A stretch of 64,000 nucleotides of DNA, from the NCBI GenBank assembly GCA_024734495.1, contig JALMQS010000073.1, positions 3,413,387 to 3,477,386 on the forward strand. The letters run 5' to 3'. The notes below the pieces were generated by a model. The model did not search any database. It saw only the letters and a list, made by a program, of their open reading frames with translations, and had not been told where the DNA came from. Positions within the stretch are counted from its first letter, which is position 1. Every line of letters starts with the position of its first letter. Made by a program: the position numbers and the translations under genes. Positions 21,901 to 33,600 of the stretch are shown piece by piece. Origin of the DNA: Forficula auricularia (lineage: Eukaryota > Arthropoda > Insecta > Dermaptera > Forficulidae).

Positions 21901-22768
21901 AAAAAAAAAATTAACAAGATATTTAATTTTTATATTTTTAACGGGATAGTTCTTCTCTAGGGTAACATATTTCATTCCTCCGACGACATTATGCAAAATA
22001 CATATGGTATCCATTATAAAAGAAAAGGACAGAGATGGTTTTACGATTGTATAGATAAAAATGTATTTAAATGTCTAGATGTGTGTACATTTATTTGCAT
22101 CTAGCCCAAAAATAACTTCTTAGATTTGTCCTTAGTAGATAGTGTTACAAGATGGTCTCCAATCAAAGAGTATTATTTAGCTTGTAAGATCAATCGAATC
22201 AACATAACACGGTCTGTTTTAAATTTAAAATTTTTTATACATAAAATTCTTTCATCCTTTAAACTAATGAATTTAATTATTATTCCATCAATGTCGTTAT
22301 TTTTCTAATCATTATTAAATCAACGGCGAATATATACATTCTCTTTCATCATTTTAATAATATTACAAAAATGACATTTTCCAAGCCCTATATAAATTCA
22401 TTTCACTTCATTAAACCAAAAAATTCATTATTGACATTATTTAATAAATCCATAAATTGAATCTAATTTGTTAATTAATCATAATCAGATTCATTAAAAT
22501 ATAAAAACGAACCCACTTTTCGGTATAACTCAAAAAATCTTGCATTGATAATTGAGGCATGGTTAATCCAAGATAAGTGACAAAAATATTTTAGGGAACT
22601 TAATTAAAATTGTAGATAGAATTTATTTTAAGACTTTACATATAACTCGTGCTATTTTATGCAGGGTTATAACTTATTATCTTTTCTTCATCTGGTCTCT
22701 TCCTGAACGCTGTTCACGAAATGATTAGAAGTACTAACATTACCTTGGCTAGAGTAAAAAAAAATATT
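21901..22768. other. AT-rich stretch, no gene seen
   Basis: No motif or repeat could be assigned. Confidence 0.4.
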
Positions 22769-24178
22769 AACCGACTTCAAAAAAGGAGGAGGTTCTCAAT
22801 TCGATTGATTGTTTTTTTTGTGTGTCCATGTTACCTTATATCTCCGCCAATTGTCAACCGATTTTGATGATTTTTTGCATTGGGTTCAGTCTAGCTTCCG
22901 ATTGGTCCCGTTTTTTTTCATTGGTATTGGACCTTTTTTGATATGTTTGTTTAGGCATAACTTCTATGTTTATGAACCGATTTTAATGATTCTTTTTTTT
23001 ATTGAAAAGAGAGTATCTTAGAAGTGGTATTAATTTGGTCAAGTTCTGAAGATATGATCAATGACGAAATAACGTAAATCTCCAATTCTTATGACCAATA
23101 ATCGAAATTATAATAAATAAAATCTTTTATAAGAAAAATCTTGAAACCTTCATTTAAAACACACAAACGTTTCGAGAGAATTTCTATATTTATTAATTGA
23201 ATTTTATTATCATTTTCTGGTGATTGAAGGGATGGAGAGATTGAATGACCAATCGAGTCGAAGCTCAAAAACAATGTATGCATAAATTCATGTAAAATAA
23301 ATGGTTTAATTTATCATTTTCTGGGGTGGGAGGATTGGTTTGGAGGGATGATTGAGATAATGGAATTGAAATAATTATCGGAAAAGAGGTTTTTTTACTT
23401 AATTAGTTTTTTCCTCTTATTAAAATCAAGGACTAAAAGATGATTAAGGACACTCGATGGTGGAGAAGTAATCTCCGGAATCGAAGCTCAAAAACAATGT
23501 ATGCATAAATTCATGTAAAATAATTGGTTTAATGTCATTTTCTGGAATGGATTGGAAATTGGAATGAGGAAATTAATTGGATGGATTAATTTCCGCAATA
23601 TGGTATTGGAATAATTATCGGAAAAGAGGTTTTTTTTTCTATAATTAGTTTTATCCTCTTATTAAAAACAAGGACTAAAGATGATCAAGGACACTCGATG
23701 GTGGAGAAGTAATCTCCGGAGTCGAAGCTAAAATACAATGTATACATAAATTAATGTAAAATAATTGGTTTAATATCATTTTCTGATTCATTTGCCCGAC
23801 CTTTTCTTTTACGAGATGCATTCAAGGTATTATATTAAGTCACTATTAATATCATCACTAAAAAGAGAAAAATAAAAATAATTTTTATAAAAAAAAACCG
23901 ACTTCAAAAAAATTAAATGCAACAAATAAAATAATAATTACTTAAAAATAAAATAAAATACTCTAAAAGGTATAAAATAATTATCTTATTTAGTTACAAA
24001 TAAACGACGAAATATTAATATGAAATTACTTTTTGAAGTCGGTGCCAAACATATACATTTTATGAATCGCACTCGACGGATCTTACTTAGTACGTTTGGA
24101 GGGCACGCTCGCTTATAGGTATAGTTTGTTTAGCACCGACTTCAAAAAGTAATTTCATGTTAATATTTCGTCGTTTAG
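22769..24178 (+). mobile_element. Composite fold-back element, copy I (with repeat array, right end lost)
   Basis: Starts AACCGACTTCAAAAAAGG. The left domain (to 23,209) has phrases shared with all copies: GAGGAGGTTCTCAAT, CATTGGGTTCAGTCTAG, TTCCGATTGGTCCCG. A repeat array fills 23,209-23,790. The right domain from 23,896 is a fold-back: AACCGACTTCAAAAAAATTA..., an inner arm ending GAAGTCGGTGCCAAAC, a ~85-bp loop, then the reverse arm. The outer right end is missing after TTTCGTCGTTTAG. No protein is encoded. The class is unknown; the TIRs suggest a DNA element. Confidence 0.75.
23209..23790 (+). repeat. R4 tandem array inside copy I
   Basis: Three units (the first truncated) each end ATAATTGGTTTAAT and are joined by CATTTTCTG. 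In copy III the same site reads AACATTTTCTGATTCATTCG with no array, so one CATTTTCTG is the pre-expansion state. Units match the stand-alone pair at 21.4-21.9 kb. Confidence 0.85.
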
Positions 24179-24223
24179 TTTTATTTTTTTTTATAAACAT
24201 TATTTTTGGATCAAGGGTGAGTT

Positions 24224-24600
24224 TGGATGACTCAATCATGCGTCTATATGAGGCAGCTCTTTTAAGTGTGCACATGTATAACTCCGAAATTTGGGCCCTG
24301 CGATGTTGAAAAATTCCAAGTCGGTTTCTTTAAGAGCTTGTATTCCCGGTTACGTTGTTCGGGGTGAATTTAAACTACTCAGGCTTTCGAGGGCGCACTG
24401 AACTGAATATGAAGAATTCTTGCCATGCCATCCAATAGACTCCCCCTGATCTGCTATGACCGATTGGTTTCTTTACGCAGCACGGGATCTAACAAAGTTA
24501 AATATAACTTGGTCTCCCAAATACACACTATTTTTATCAAAATTGATGCCGTGAGACTATGGGGTCCTCATTGAAGCTTCCAGCTCCAAGTGAAGTTGTT
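24224..24600 (+). pseudogene. Decayed LINE ORF2 C-terminal fragment
   Basis: Shifting plus-strand frames give a mosaic such as VEKFQVGFFKSLY, VVRGEFKLLRLS, NRLPLICYDRLVSLR, SNKVKYNLVSQI and IDAVRLWG. This order resembles the region after the RT domain in some insect LINEs. No catalytic motif is present and there are several frameshifts. The clade cannot be fixed by eye. Confidence 0.5.
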
Positions 24601-25104
24601 TCACGACAATACTAGCAAAAAGTTAATGCTAGAGTATATAGAACAGATAATAAGGATTCACAATTCATAATCCCAAAACTTTTTGCTGTTTATGTACCAC
24701 TACTAGCCAATCCCGTGCTCGTTTGACAAATTTGGCAACACTGTACGAGCTTGTATACATTTTGTAATAGAAATATCAGATAAAGTACATTATAAAGGAA
24801 GATTTATAAAACAAAAAGTTTTTAATAAACGATTGAAAACTGTTGCGAAAAAACGTCAAAAATCAACTGGTGTGCAGTACCGCATATTGAACCCAGGCCA
24901 TACCCATGCCATATCTACACTTTCAATATAAAAAGCTCAAAATTTTCTCTGGAGACCGACTGGTAGAAATTTTAACTGAAAGTAATGGAAGGCAGTCCAG
25001 GGGTAGTGAAGAAAGAAAAAATTATCACATATCCAAATAAGATATAATTTATTTTATTTTCATTCCCTTCTTTCTTTCCTCCTTTCCTTTTATTTTTGCT
25101 CTTA
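24601..25104. other. AT-rich stretch, no gene seen
   Basis: No motif could be assigned. Confidence 0.4.
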
Positions 25105-25295
25105 CTTTCAAGACTGATGATGAAGACCAAGCCTTCGAAACTATAGTCTCAAACAAATAAATAGTATATATACATATATATATTTTTGATATATATGTAT
25201 GTATGTTTATTTGCATCAAGTAGAGGACCTCCTCTTTGCTTCTCTTTATGAATCAATAACTCTGCTACTCTCGGCAAAATAAAAAGTTTTCAATT
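25105..25295 (+). repeat. Hammerhead-like repeat family H, plus-strand copy
   Basis: Core at 25,114-25,148: CTGATGA, a T, GAAG...CTTC (stem), GAAAC, TATA, GTC. It is followed by TCAAACAAATAAATA, a TA-rich part, TTTATTTGCATCAAGTAGAG, TCTCTTTATGAATC and the boundary phrase CTCTGCTACTCTCGGCAAAA. The parts match a minimal hammerhead fold except for the extra base before the stem. Confidence 0.65.
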
Positions 25296-25563
25296 AAATA
25301 TTAGGCTCGCCCGGGAGGCAAGTTTCATTATGTGGTGGATTTTTTCATATATCTTGGTGAGTTTCAGGAACACTTTGAATAAATTTGAATTCAGTTTTTA
25401 TTTTTCGAGATTCAATACCATTGATCTTTAAACGCCTAATAGTTATGCAACCAATCGACAGTTTTGTGTATCAAATGCATATCTAACAGGTGTAAAAATT
25501 CAAATGATTCTTACCTAAGAAAATAGGAAAATGTTAATGAAGACATACTACATATACATGAAG
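25296..25563. other. Gap, nothing seen
   Basis: No motif could be assigned. Confidence 0.4.
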
Positions 25564-25990
25564 TATCGTGTTATATGGATGTAAAACCTGGAGAATTGGA
25601 CAGAAACAGAGTAGAGACTTTTGAAATGTAATACTACAGATGTAACAAATGTACAAATGTAACACTACAAATGTTGAAGATTGAAAGAGTAGATGGAATT
25701 ACAAATGAAAAAGTTCTTATACGAATATATAAAAGAGAAGTTTGTGGTAAAATATCAGGAAGATAAGACTCAGATGATAGGGCGCACGTTGAGATAGAGA
25801 TGTGAGGAATATTTTCGAGAGGGGCATAGAAATGAACAAGGGAAGGGAGGGGCTAGAATGGAATATTTTCCCCAAATAATAAAACATATGAGATGTGGGA
25901 CTTTTAGAGTTGTGAAAGAGTTGACATGGGATTGAGTTGAATAGAGACTGCTGGATGAGTCAAACCTTAGTCTTAGAACTGTATCTAAAG
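25564..25990 (+). mobile_element. RTE-type LINE 3' end, old and degenerate
   Basis: Matches the RT ORF end at 45.0-45.4 kb through decayed phrases: TATGGATGTAAAACCTGGAG, AATTACAAATGAAAAAGTTC, CAGATGATAGGGCGCACG, ATGTGGGACTTTTAGAG and CTTAGAACTGTATC. No frame stays open. This is the most diverged RTE copy in the window. Confidence 0.75.
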
Positions 25991-27077
25991 ACGCTTAAGT
26001 TGGTTCATGTGTCAAATGTCAGCGCAGGAAATAGCGAACACCATGATTAGGTGCTTGTGGAGTGAGCCTCTGGACTCTCTTTCACCACAAACTTAAGCAA
26101 AATCAGTTTAAAATTAATAGATAACATAGTCACTAGACTAGTTTCGATTGCTGTAGGTATATTCTATGATGACGAAATGCCCTCTTGATAATTTATTTTC
26201 AAGCTTTGGATATTTTATTGGATTCATTACTAAATTTTCATGATCTCATTGAAGAGAATTGTAAAAATGCAACCCAGCAATAAATATTAAAAATTATTTA
26301 GCGACTGTAAATTTGAATTGTTGAGCTTGGATTATTGACTAGAAATATATATGTTTTCAACAATAGAAATTTTACAGTCAATTCACAAGTTAAGTTACTA
26401 TAATTATTGATGCTTTTTATTTTTCAAATAACAAATTTATTTAAATAGCATTTGCGAGAACTATGATGAATTAGTTTTGTTTAAAATTGGCTTCGACAAC
26501 GCTGTGCTAATCCACCATTAATTGATTGAAAATCTGGGATATATTCTCGTTAATTCAAAAAATTTTAATTGACAATTATCTGAAAAATAAATGAATAGAA
26601 TAAAAAGAATAATTAATATACCTTTAAATATCTAAATGACATCTAATACATTACAATTGACATACTAATACTTTATTGAAAAATCAAAATCTATGGCTTC
26701 TATTATATATCCGGCATGTTACTATTCTATAAAATATAGCTTAACAATTAAGTTAATTCAGTATTGAAATTAGTTTGGTCTAAGCATGGTGATTAATTCA
26801 ATTTTTACTCTCTCGGCTGTTTTTTCGATAATGGATTTAGACTGAGGAGTAAGAGTTAATTAAAAGAAGAATTTTGCCTCTTGTCTATCTAATCAGTCTA
26901 TAGAAACATGTTGAGCTTTTTTAATTTTTTTTTTAATCTGTATACTTTTTATTTTCAAATAAAGCCTTTTTACATGGTTTATATTAGTTTCACCTGTATG
27001 TGTGTATCTAAGTATCTACGTATCTATCAATGCGACTTTTGTTCTTTTAAATTCCGCAAAAATTTCTCTATAAAAAT
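25991..27077. other. AT-rich stretch, no gene seen
   Basis: No motif, repeat or splice-bounded block was recognised. Confidence 0.45.
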
Positions 27078-27804
27078 AATTATTGGATAAAAAATACTTG
27101 GTAGGTTTCACATTAAGATATAAAAATAAAACGAATTTATTTTCGGAGAGTCTTTAATCTCGAAATATATATTTCTAGTGACTAACCCATCTTCAGGAGC
27201 AACAGAGGGTAACTGACCTGGATAAGTTGAATTTGAATACAAGTCAATGGTAAAATTTATTTTTAAATAACAAGGGTAAATATTTAAAATTAGGGGATGG
27301 AGAAAGGTAGGAAGTCTATTTAGTTTAATTTTGAATGGCCTTCTGAGAAATAAGGATCTACACTCAGGTAGGTGTAGGGGGAGGAAGAATGAATGAACAC
27401 AAGATTGCAAATATTTAAAGAATGTAATCAATGATTGTACTTTTTTCTTAACTTCTAATTGATTATTTAAAATATTCGTTTTATTTGAGAGAGCTAATTT
27501 TATTTCAGTTGACTCTAAAAATTCTAAACATAAGCCCTTTCTTTCGAAATGTAAAGGAACGAGGTAGCTAATAGAAGAGGTGTGTTTATTTAAATGTGGA
27601 TGATTGGCGAAGGTAGAAGTAGATTTCATATTAATATCATCTGATCTGTTAAGACTATCCAGGTCAGTCACTTTCTGTTGCTCCTCAAGATGAGTTAGCC
27701 ACCCGAAATATATATATATCGAGATTAAAGAATCTCCAAAAATAAATTCGTTTTATTTTTATATCTCAATGTGAAACCTACCAAGTATTTTTTATCCAAT
27801 AATT
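27078..27804. mobile_element. Inverted-repeat element with ~150-bp arms
   Basis: The left arm (27,078-27,226) starts AATTATTGGATAAAAAATAC and the right arm (27,657-27,804) is its close reverse complement. Both inner arm ends carry CCAGGTCAGT and TGTTGCTCC. Each arm, read from the centre outward, has CTGAAGATG (CTCAAGATG in one), a short stem and GAAATATATAT, a layout like that of family H. A 187-codon minus-strand frame (27,108-27,671) runs from arm to arm, but its composition and arm location argue against a real gene. Confidence 0.7.
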
Positions 27805-28445
27805 TAAAAAAATGTTTCACCAAGTACCAACACCAAATTCCTTAAAAACTATAAAAATAATTGTTTACCTACTCAATTTAAATGAAATCATATAAAATAA
27901 TAAAAATAAATACATATCATTCTGTTAAATTGCGCAAACTTTAATACTTAATTAAAAGTTTCTACGCCCCACACTTTTTGATTAAGTATTACTTTATTTT
28001 ATACTTTTTAGAAGCATGTTTTTTAGTTTTTTTAAAATATAATTTTCATTTGGATTTAATTTTATTATATTCAATTTATATTATTAATAGTTTTATTCCT
28101 ATATATTTTAAAGTTAGATATCTATTTGAGTATTAATGTGTGTTGTGATAGATGTAATGCTTATGCTTTCATTTTGATTAGATTTGATTAAATTGCAATT
28201 CATTGTAATTATATGTTAGTATTAGTGGATTTATAATAAAATCGAGTCTAGACAATTGGTAGGGATTTCTACAAGAGCGCCCAAGCCATGCTTTTCAGAG
28301 AGCTTCTCATTTTTTATCATTTATTCTCATTGTCAAGCAAACTCCAATAGAATTGAGACTTTGGTAATTTATTTTCTTGGAACAATCAAAATCAAAATAT
28401 TAATATTTTATTTTATTGGCCCCGCCCCGCTCATTTAAGTAATAG
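27805..28445. other. AT-rich stretch, no gene seen
   Basis: No motif could be assigned. Confidence 0.4.
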
Positions 28446-28449
28446 TATA

Positions 28450-28530
28450 AGACTGTGATGGGCAAACTTTTTTTGGAACGGGCCAAAAACAAAAGAAAAA
28501 ATTTGGGCGGTTCAATATAATTGATTATAA
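28450..28530 (+). mobile_element. hAT-like terminal fragment
   Basis: CTGTGATGGGCAAACTTTTT followed by GGAACGGGCC resembles hAT ends of the CAG-type with GGGCAAAC. No right end was found. Confidence 0.35.
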
Positions 28531-28752
28531 AACTCAATAAAGAGAACGTAAGATGTTTTTATTTTTTTTCTCCTTAGAACATAGGATGTTTTTTTTCTCT
28601 TTCAGACACAGGTTCTCATCTTTATCCATTATAAGTAGAATACAGAAAATAGTAGATAATTTTAAACACTGTATAAAAGTAGCTTTTTTAAAAGTAAAGT
28701 AGATTTAATTTTAATTAAATAAATTAAATTCATACTATATTTTATGACTTAT

Positions 28753-28975
28753 AATTACACGAGAGCTTTTTTTTTGCCGAAGTAAACTTGACATTTTAAT
28801 GAGAATTTTGTTGCCTCGCAACTAAACGAAAAAAACTACCTGTGAAAAAATTACGAGTCCGTAGGACGAGTAATTTTTCCTGGTAGTTTTTTGAGTTAAA
28901 TTGCCCAAAGGCAACAAAACTCGAATTATAAAATATCAAGTTTACTTCGACCCAAAAAAAAGCTTGAGTGTAATT
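28753..28975. mobile_element. MITE, nearly complete inverted repeat
   Basis: The left half starting AATTACACGAGAGC is mirrored by the right half ending GCTTGAGTGTAATT. Both carry GAAGTAAACTTGA and TTTTGTTGCCT in opposite orientation, and the centre is a short hairpin (GTCC-GTA-GGAC) at 28,857-28,867. Length is 223 bp, non-coding. The target duplication is unclear. Confidence 0.75.
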
Positions 28976-29364
28976 CGGTAAGACAATTTAATGAATCAAT
29001 ACGTAAATCACAAAATTAACAAAATTAAGACATAAATTAGTTTATTTAATTTAGAGGAAAAGTACAATTGTTAAAAATACAATTCTTATAAACAACTTGA
29101 TAAAAAAATAAATAGGAAAATAAAAATAAAAAAAATAATCGTATAGGATCTGAAATAAAAACATAAAATTAAATAAGATTTGTTTCCAAGCTATATTAAA
29201 AAAGCCACTTGAACCACTTTATTTGTAAACACACCTGTTTTGTTATGATTTAGACACCTGTTAATTAAAAACAAACAAAAAATTTATAATTTTAATATAA
29301 TATAATAATATTTGCTTTAACCTATTAGTGGGTTTTAAAATTAAAAAAACCAATTAATAAATAA
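28976..29364. other. AT-rich stretch, no gene seen
   Basis: No motif could be assigned. Confidence 0.4.
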
Positions 29365-29456
29365 AATGACAAAATGGCGAGGCATTATAGAGGAGGCTAA
29401 AACATTGGAAATGTTGTTCGGCCACAGGAAGTAAGTAAGTAAGTAAGTAAGTAATT
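29365..29456 (+). mobile_element. LINE 3' end fragment with (AAGT)n tail
   Basis: The plus frame reads KWRGIIEEAKTLE, like the WR-x-I-x-EA-K ending of RTE-group ORFs. It is followed by six or so AAGT units (29,428-29,452), a microsatellite tail usual for RTE-type elements. Very short; the assignment is tentative. Confidence 0.4.
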
Positions 29457-29883
29457 AATAAATAAAACATAATTGAAAAAATAAAGCTAGGTTCAGTTTT
29501 GTCGCTGGAAAAGTTAGGGTAAACTTTTTTCGCTGTCATAGTGACAAAAAGACCGTTGCTTATGGGACTTTTAGTGTATGAATTAAATTGTCATTTTAAA
29601 TTCACAATTTATTTTTAATTAATTAAATTAAGGTAAAAATTAAGGTAAATTAAATTTTATAAAAAATTAATTTACACATTATTAAAGAAATTGAATGTTA
29701 ATTTTTTATTAAAATCGTACATAATTAATTATAACTATTTTTTGAACACAACAATAAATAATACTATATTTAAATACTATGTTTAGAGCAACATATCTAA
29801 AAAAGAAATTACTATGGTATCTATTATTATTATTATTTTGATCAGTTAAATTAGTTAGAAAAAATTTTTAAGAAAAAAATAAA
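29457..29883. other. AT-rich stretch, no gene seen
   Basis: No motif could be assigned. Confidence 0.4.
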
Positions 29884-30595
29884 AACCGACTTCAAAAAAT
29901 TAAATGCAACAAATAAAATACACTAAAAGGTATAAAATAATTATTGTCTTATCTAGTTACAACTAAACGACGAAATATTAACATGAAATTACTTTTTGAA
30001 GTCGGTGCCAAACATACCTTTTATGAATCGCACTCGACGGATCTTACTTAGTACGTTTGGAGGATATGCTCGCTTATAGGTATAGTTTGTTTGGTACCGA
30101 CTTCAAAAAGTAATTTCATGTTAATATTTCGTCGTTTAGTTGTAACTAAATAAGACAATAATTATTTTATACCTTTTAGTGTATTTTATTTGTTGCATTT
30201 AATTTTTTGAAGTCGGTTTTTATTTTTTTCTTAAAAATTTTTATTTTTCTCTTTTTAGTGATGTTATTGATAGTGATCATATCATCAGAACTTGACCAAA
30301 TTAATATGACACCATCCCTAAGACACCCCCTTTCGGATAAAAAAAGAACCATCGAAATCGGTTCATAAACAAAGAGGTTAGGTCTAAACAAACCTAATAA
30401 AAAAGGTCTAATACCTATGAAAAAAAATCGAAAAAAAAATGGGACCAATCGGAAGCCAGACTGGACCCAATGCAAAAAAAATTTCAAAATCGGTTGACAA
30501 TTGGCGGAGATATGAGGTAACATAGGCACAAAAAAAAAAAAAAAAAAAAAAAAATTCAGTCGAATAGAGAACCTCCTCCTTTTTTGAAGTCGATT
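29884..30595 (-). mobile_element. Composite fold-back element, copy II
   Basis: Minus-strand copy, 712 bp. The fold-back domain is at 29,884-30,218 (outer ends AACCGACTTC and GAAGTCGGTT, inner ends GAAGTCGGTGCC and GGTACCGACTTC). The left-domain phrases lie in reverse at 30,240-30,595 (GAGAACCTCCTCC, GGGACCAATCGG). No R4 array is present. Relative to the left domain its loop is inverted compared with copies I and IV. Confidence 0.8.
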
Positions 30596-30926
30596 AAAAA
30601 GGATTTTCAGTGTTTTCCATTATCAAAGGCACCAGGCAGGCGTGCCTACACCTTCTAAGACAGGAAAGAAGGAAGGATGGCTGTCCTAACAAATGAATGA
30701 TGAGATGGGTGGTTATATTATAGGCTGGTGTAAGTAAAACTCGATCTCGTGTCTTCTCGCGTCATAATTTATTAGACCCCCAATATCGTTTTTTAAATGT
30801 AGTGGACCATTTAGAAACATCTCTTTATTATTAATTCCCAAAAAAAAAAAAAAAAATACAAAAAATAGAAACAGCCGAATCACTATGACATCTAGGAAAG
30901 CGAACTCTTTTCCTTTCTTCCATTTT
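30596..30926. other. Spacer between two inverted element copies
   Basis: No gene was seen. Copies II and III point away from each other across this 331-bp gap. Confidence 0.4.
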
Positions 30927-31869
30927 AACCGACTTCAAAAAAGGAGGAGGTTCTCAATTCGACTGATTTTTTTTTCGTGTCTATGTTACCTTATATCTTC
31001 GTCAATTGTGAACCGATTTTGATGATTTTTTTTGCATTGGGTTCAGTCTAGTTTCCGATTGGTCCCGTTTTTATTTAATTAGTATTGGACCTTTTTTGAT
31101 ATGTTTGTTCAGGAATAACTTATTTGTTTATGAACCGATCTTAATGATTCTTTTTTTATTGAAAAGAGGGTACCTTAGGGGTGGTACCATATTAATTTGG
31201 TCAAGTTCTGAAGATATAATCAATGACGAAATGACGTAAATCTCCAATTCTTAAGACCCAATAATCAAAATTATAATAAATAAAATCTTTTATAAAAAAA
31301 ATCTTAAAACATTCATTTAAAACCCGCAAACGTTTCAAGAGAATTTCTATATTTATGAATTGAATTTTATTAACATTTTCTGATTCATTCGCCAGACGCT
31401 TTCTCTTACGAGATGCATGCAATTATTATCTTAAGTCACTATTAATAACATCACTAAAAAGAGAAAAATAAAAATTATTTTTATAAAAAAAAAATAAAAC
31501 CGACTTCAAAAAATTAAATGCAACAAATTAAATAATAATAACTTAAAAATCAAATAAAATACACTAAAAGGTATACAATAATTATCTTATTTAGTTACAA
31601 TTAAACGACGAAATATTATCATGAAATTACTTTTTGAAGTCGGTGCCAAACAAACTATATAAGCGAGCGTACCCGCTAAGTAAGATCCGTCGAGTGCGAT
31701 TCATAAAATGTATATGTTTGGCACCGACTTCAAAAAGTAATTTCATGTTAATATTTCGCCGTTTACTTGTAACTAAATAAGATAATTATTGTATACCTTT
31801 TAGTGTATTTTATTTGATTTTTAAGTTATTATTATTTTATTTGTTGCATTTAATTTTTTGAAGTCGGTT
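30927..31869 (+). mobile_element. Composite fold-back element, copy III (intact reference copy)
   Basis: Runs from AACCGACTTCAAAAAAGG to TTTTTTGAAGTCGGTT, so the whole 943-bp element has matching inverted ends. The left domain holds the phrases listed for copy I and the pre-expansion site AACATTTTCTGATTC. The fold-back domain spans 31,498-31,869 with arms of about 125 bp around a loop containing GATCCGTCGAGTGCGATTC. It has no coding capacity. Confidence 0.8.
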
Positions 31870-33124
31870 TTATTTTTTTTTTATAAAAATAATTTTTTAT
31901 AGATATATCTCCGATGAGATAACCCCCTCCCCAAAGATTGCCGATGCGCTCATACTCATTACTTACACAGACTGGAACTCCCTCTCTGCCTCAGGCTTTT
32001 TTTGTCTTCTACATCTTCGGATCTTCAAGATCTATGTTCTCATCTCCACCCTTTCTCTTGATAACTCTCTCCTCTTTTCTTCAGTAATGAAAGGGTCTAT
32101 TAAGACCTAAAGTTGCTAATCTCAACATTTTTTTTGATTGTATAAAAAAATTGGAATTTCTCTTTTATTTCTATTTTTGTTTCCATCTTGTAATATCACA
32201 TACGTAAATGTGAATATTTTCAAAGAAACAAAAAAATATTATTACAAAGGAGAAAATGAATAGGATATTAATGAGCGGGCCGAGATCCATAGTTATCGTA
32301 ATGATTGATCAAAGTTACCATATCTATACATGAATAGAGATATTTTTTAGGAAATTTATATCATATTCTTAATAAAAACATAAAAGGTAGAATCTATTTA
32401 AAATCCTATCACGATTTGTCTCTTTTGGCGGATCAAAAGGACTTGACTTTCGATACCCCTTAAGCCTCTTTAACTTTATCGAGAAAAGGATAATATGTAT
32501 TTTCAACGTCTTTAAAAAGAGCTTACTTAGAAAGAGTTTTTTATAACAAGATCTTAAGGATTTATCATGAGAATGTTGCTTAAAATTTACATTCGACACT
32601 CATCAACATCATACCGAATGGCATCTCTGAAATCACAAGCCCGAACATAAAACCAGGCATGGCAGTTGACACAAAACTTTTTGGAAAGGACGTTCGTTAT
32701 TTTAATGGATCCATGTAAATTAAATTTTGCTTGAAATTATGTTAAATATTGATGTGCAATATTTATATTAAATGAAAATGAAAGTAAGTGAAACCTTCAA
32801 AAGATAGTCTCAAATAAATAAAAATATTTATATCCATCAAAAAACACACTCTTTAATTCATTTCCAGTAATTATTATTAAATTCAGGCGACAACGGCTTT
32901 GGCATGTTTAAATAAAGGTAGTTGTCATATAGTTTAAATAAAGGTAGTTGAGTGTTTCGAAATTTGATTCAAAATTCGAAGGACAATGGAATTTAAAAAA
33001 ATTCAAAATTCGAAACGCTCAACAATCTTTATTTAAACCTCGATATAAACTACCTATATGCCATGTCTATGTGTTTAAATTTAGAATCAGTAGGCCGCGA
33101 AATTTTAAAAATGAAAATTTAAAT
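31870..33124. other. Mixed stretch without a recognised gene
   Basis: A moderately GC-richer part (31,920-32,110) and an open minus frame at 32,369-32,599 show no identifiable motif. Near 32,790 a GAAACCTTCAAAAGATAGTC block may be a degraded family H copy. Confidence 0.4.
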
Positions 33125-33290
33125 CTTTACATATTTCAGAAGGGTCACACCTAGCAGAATAGCCAATTGGCCAGGATTGCTATTATTGGCACTCAGGTTC
33201 GTTTCCTGAGGCAGTAAAAAACAAATCTTCTGACATATAACTAAAAATAATACATTCCATTGGATCTAACAAAATAGTTTTAGCCATTTT
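33125..33290 (+). mobile_element. tRNA-derived SINE, family SINE-b, copy 2
   Basis: Plus-strand head: TAGCCAATTGGCCAGGA (A-box-like, compare TAGCTCAATTGGTCAGAGC) and CAGGTTCGTTTCCTG (B-box-like). The body TCTGACATATAACTAAAAAT and CATTCCATTGGATC matches the copies at 15.7 and 58.8 kb in reverse. Confidence 0.65.
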
Positions 33291-33294
33291 TGAG

Positions 33295-33600
33295 ATATTT
33301 CAAACAGCAACGCTTTTTTCATTCACGATTACAATACTTCACTATACCCCGAATGGTAAAGTAAAAAGAAAAGAGTTTCTGAAAAGTTTTTATTTTGCCG
33401 AGAGTAGCAGAGTTGTTAATTCATAAAGAGAAACAAAGAGGTTGTCCTCTGCTTGATGCAAATAAACATACACACATATATATCAAAATTATATTTCTGT
33501 GTTATATATATATATATATTATTTATTTGTTTGAGACTATAGTTTCGAAGGCTTGGCCCTCATCATCAGTCTTTTAAATTATAAATTTATTTTTCATGGG
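33295..33600 (-). repeat. Family R2 end followed by hammerhead-like family H copy
   Basis: 33,295-33,375 has TTTTGAGATATTTCAAACAG and CGATTACAATACTTCAC as in family R2. From 33,383 the minus-strand family H copy begins (TTTTGCCGAGAGTAGCAGAG in plus reading). Its core is at 33,533-33,571: minus strand GACTGATGA, T, GAGGGC-CAA-GCCTTC, GAAAC, TATA, GTC. The six-pair stem is the best in the window. Confidence 0.65.

Noticed and set aside
27108..27671. 187-codon minus-strand open frame as a protein gene
   Set aside because: It begins and ends inside the two arms of an inverted-repeat element, has no recognisable domain, and its composition follows the repeat.
28849..28875. Hammerhead stem (GAGTCCGTAGGACGA) in a MITE
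   Set aside because: It resembles the stem II of classic hammerheads, but CTGATGA before it and GAAAC after it are missing. The symmetry comes from the MITE's own inverted repeat.
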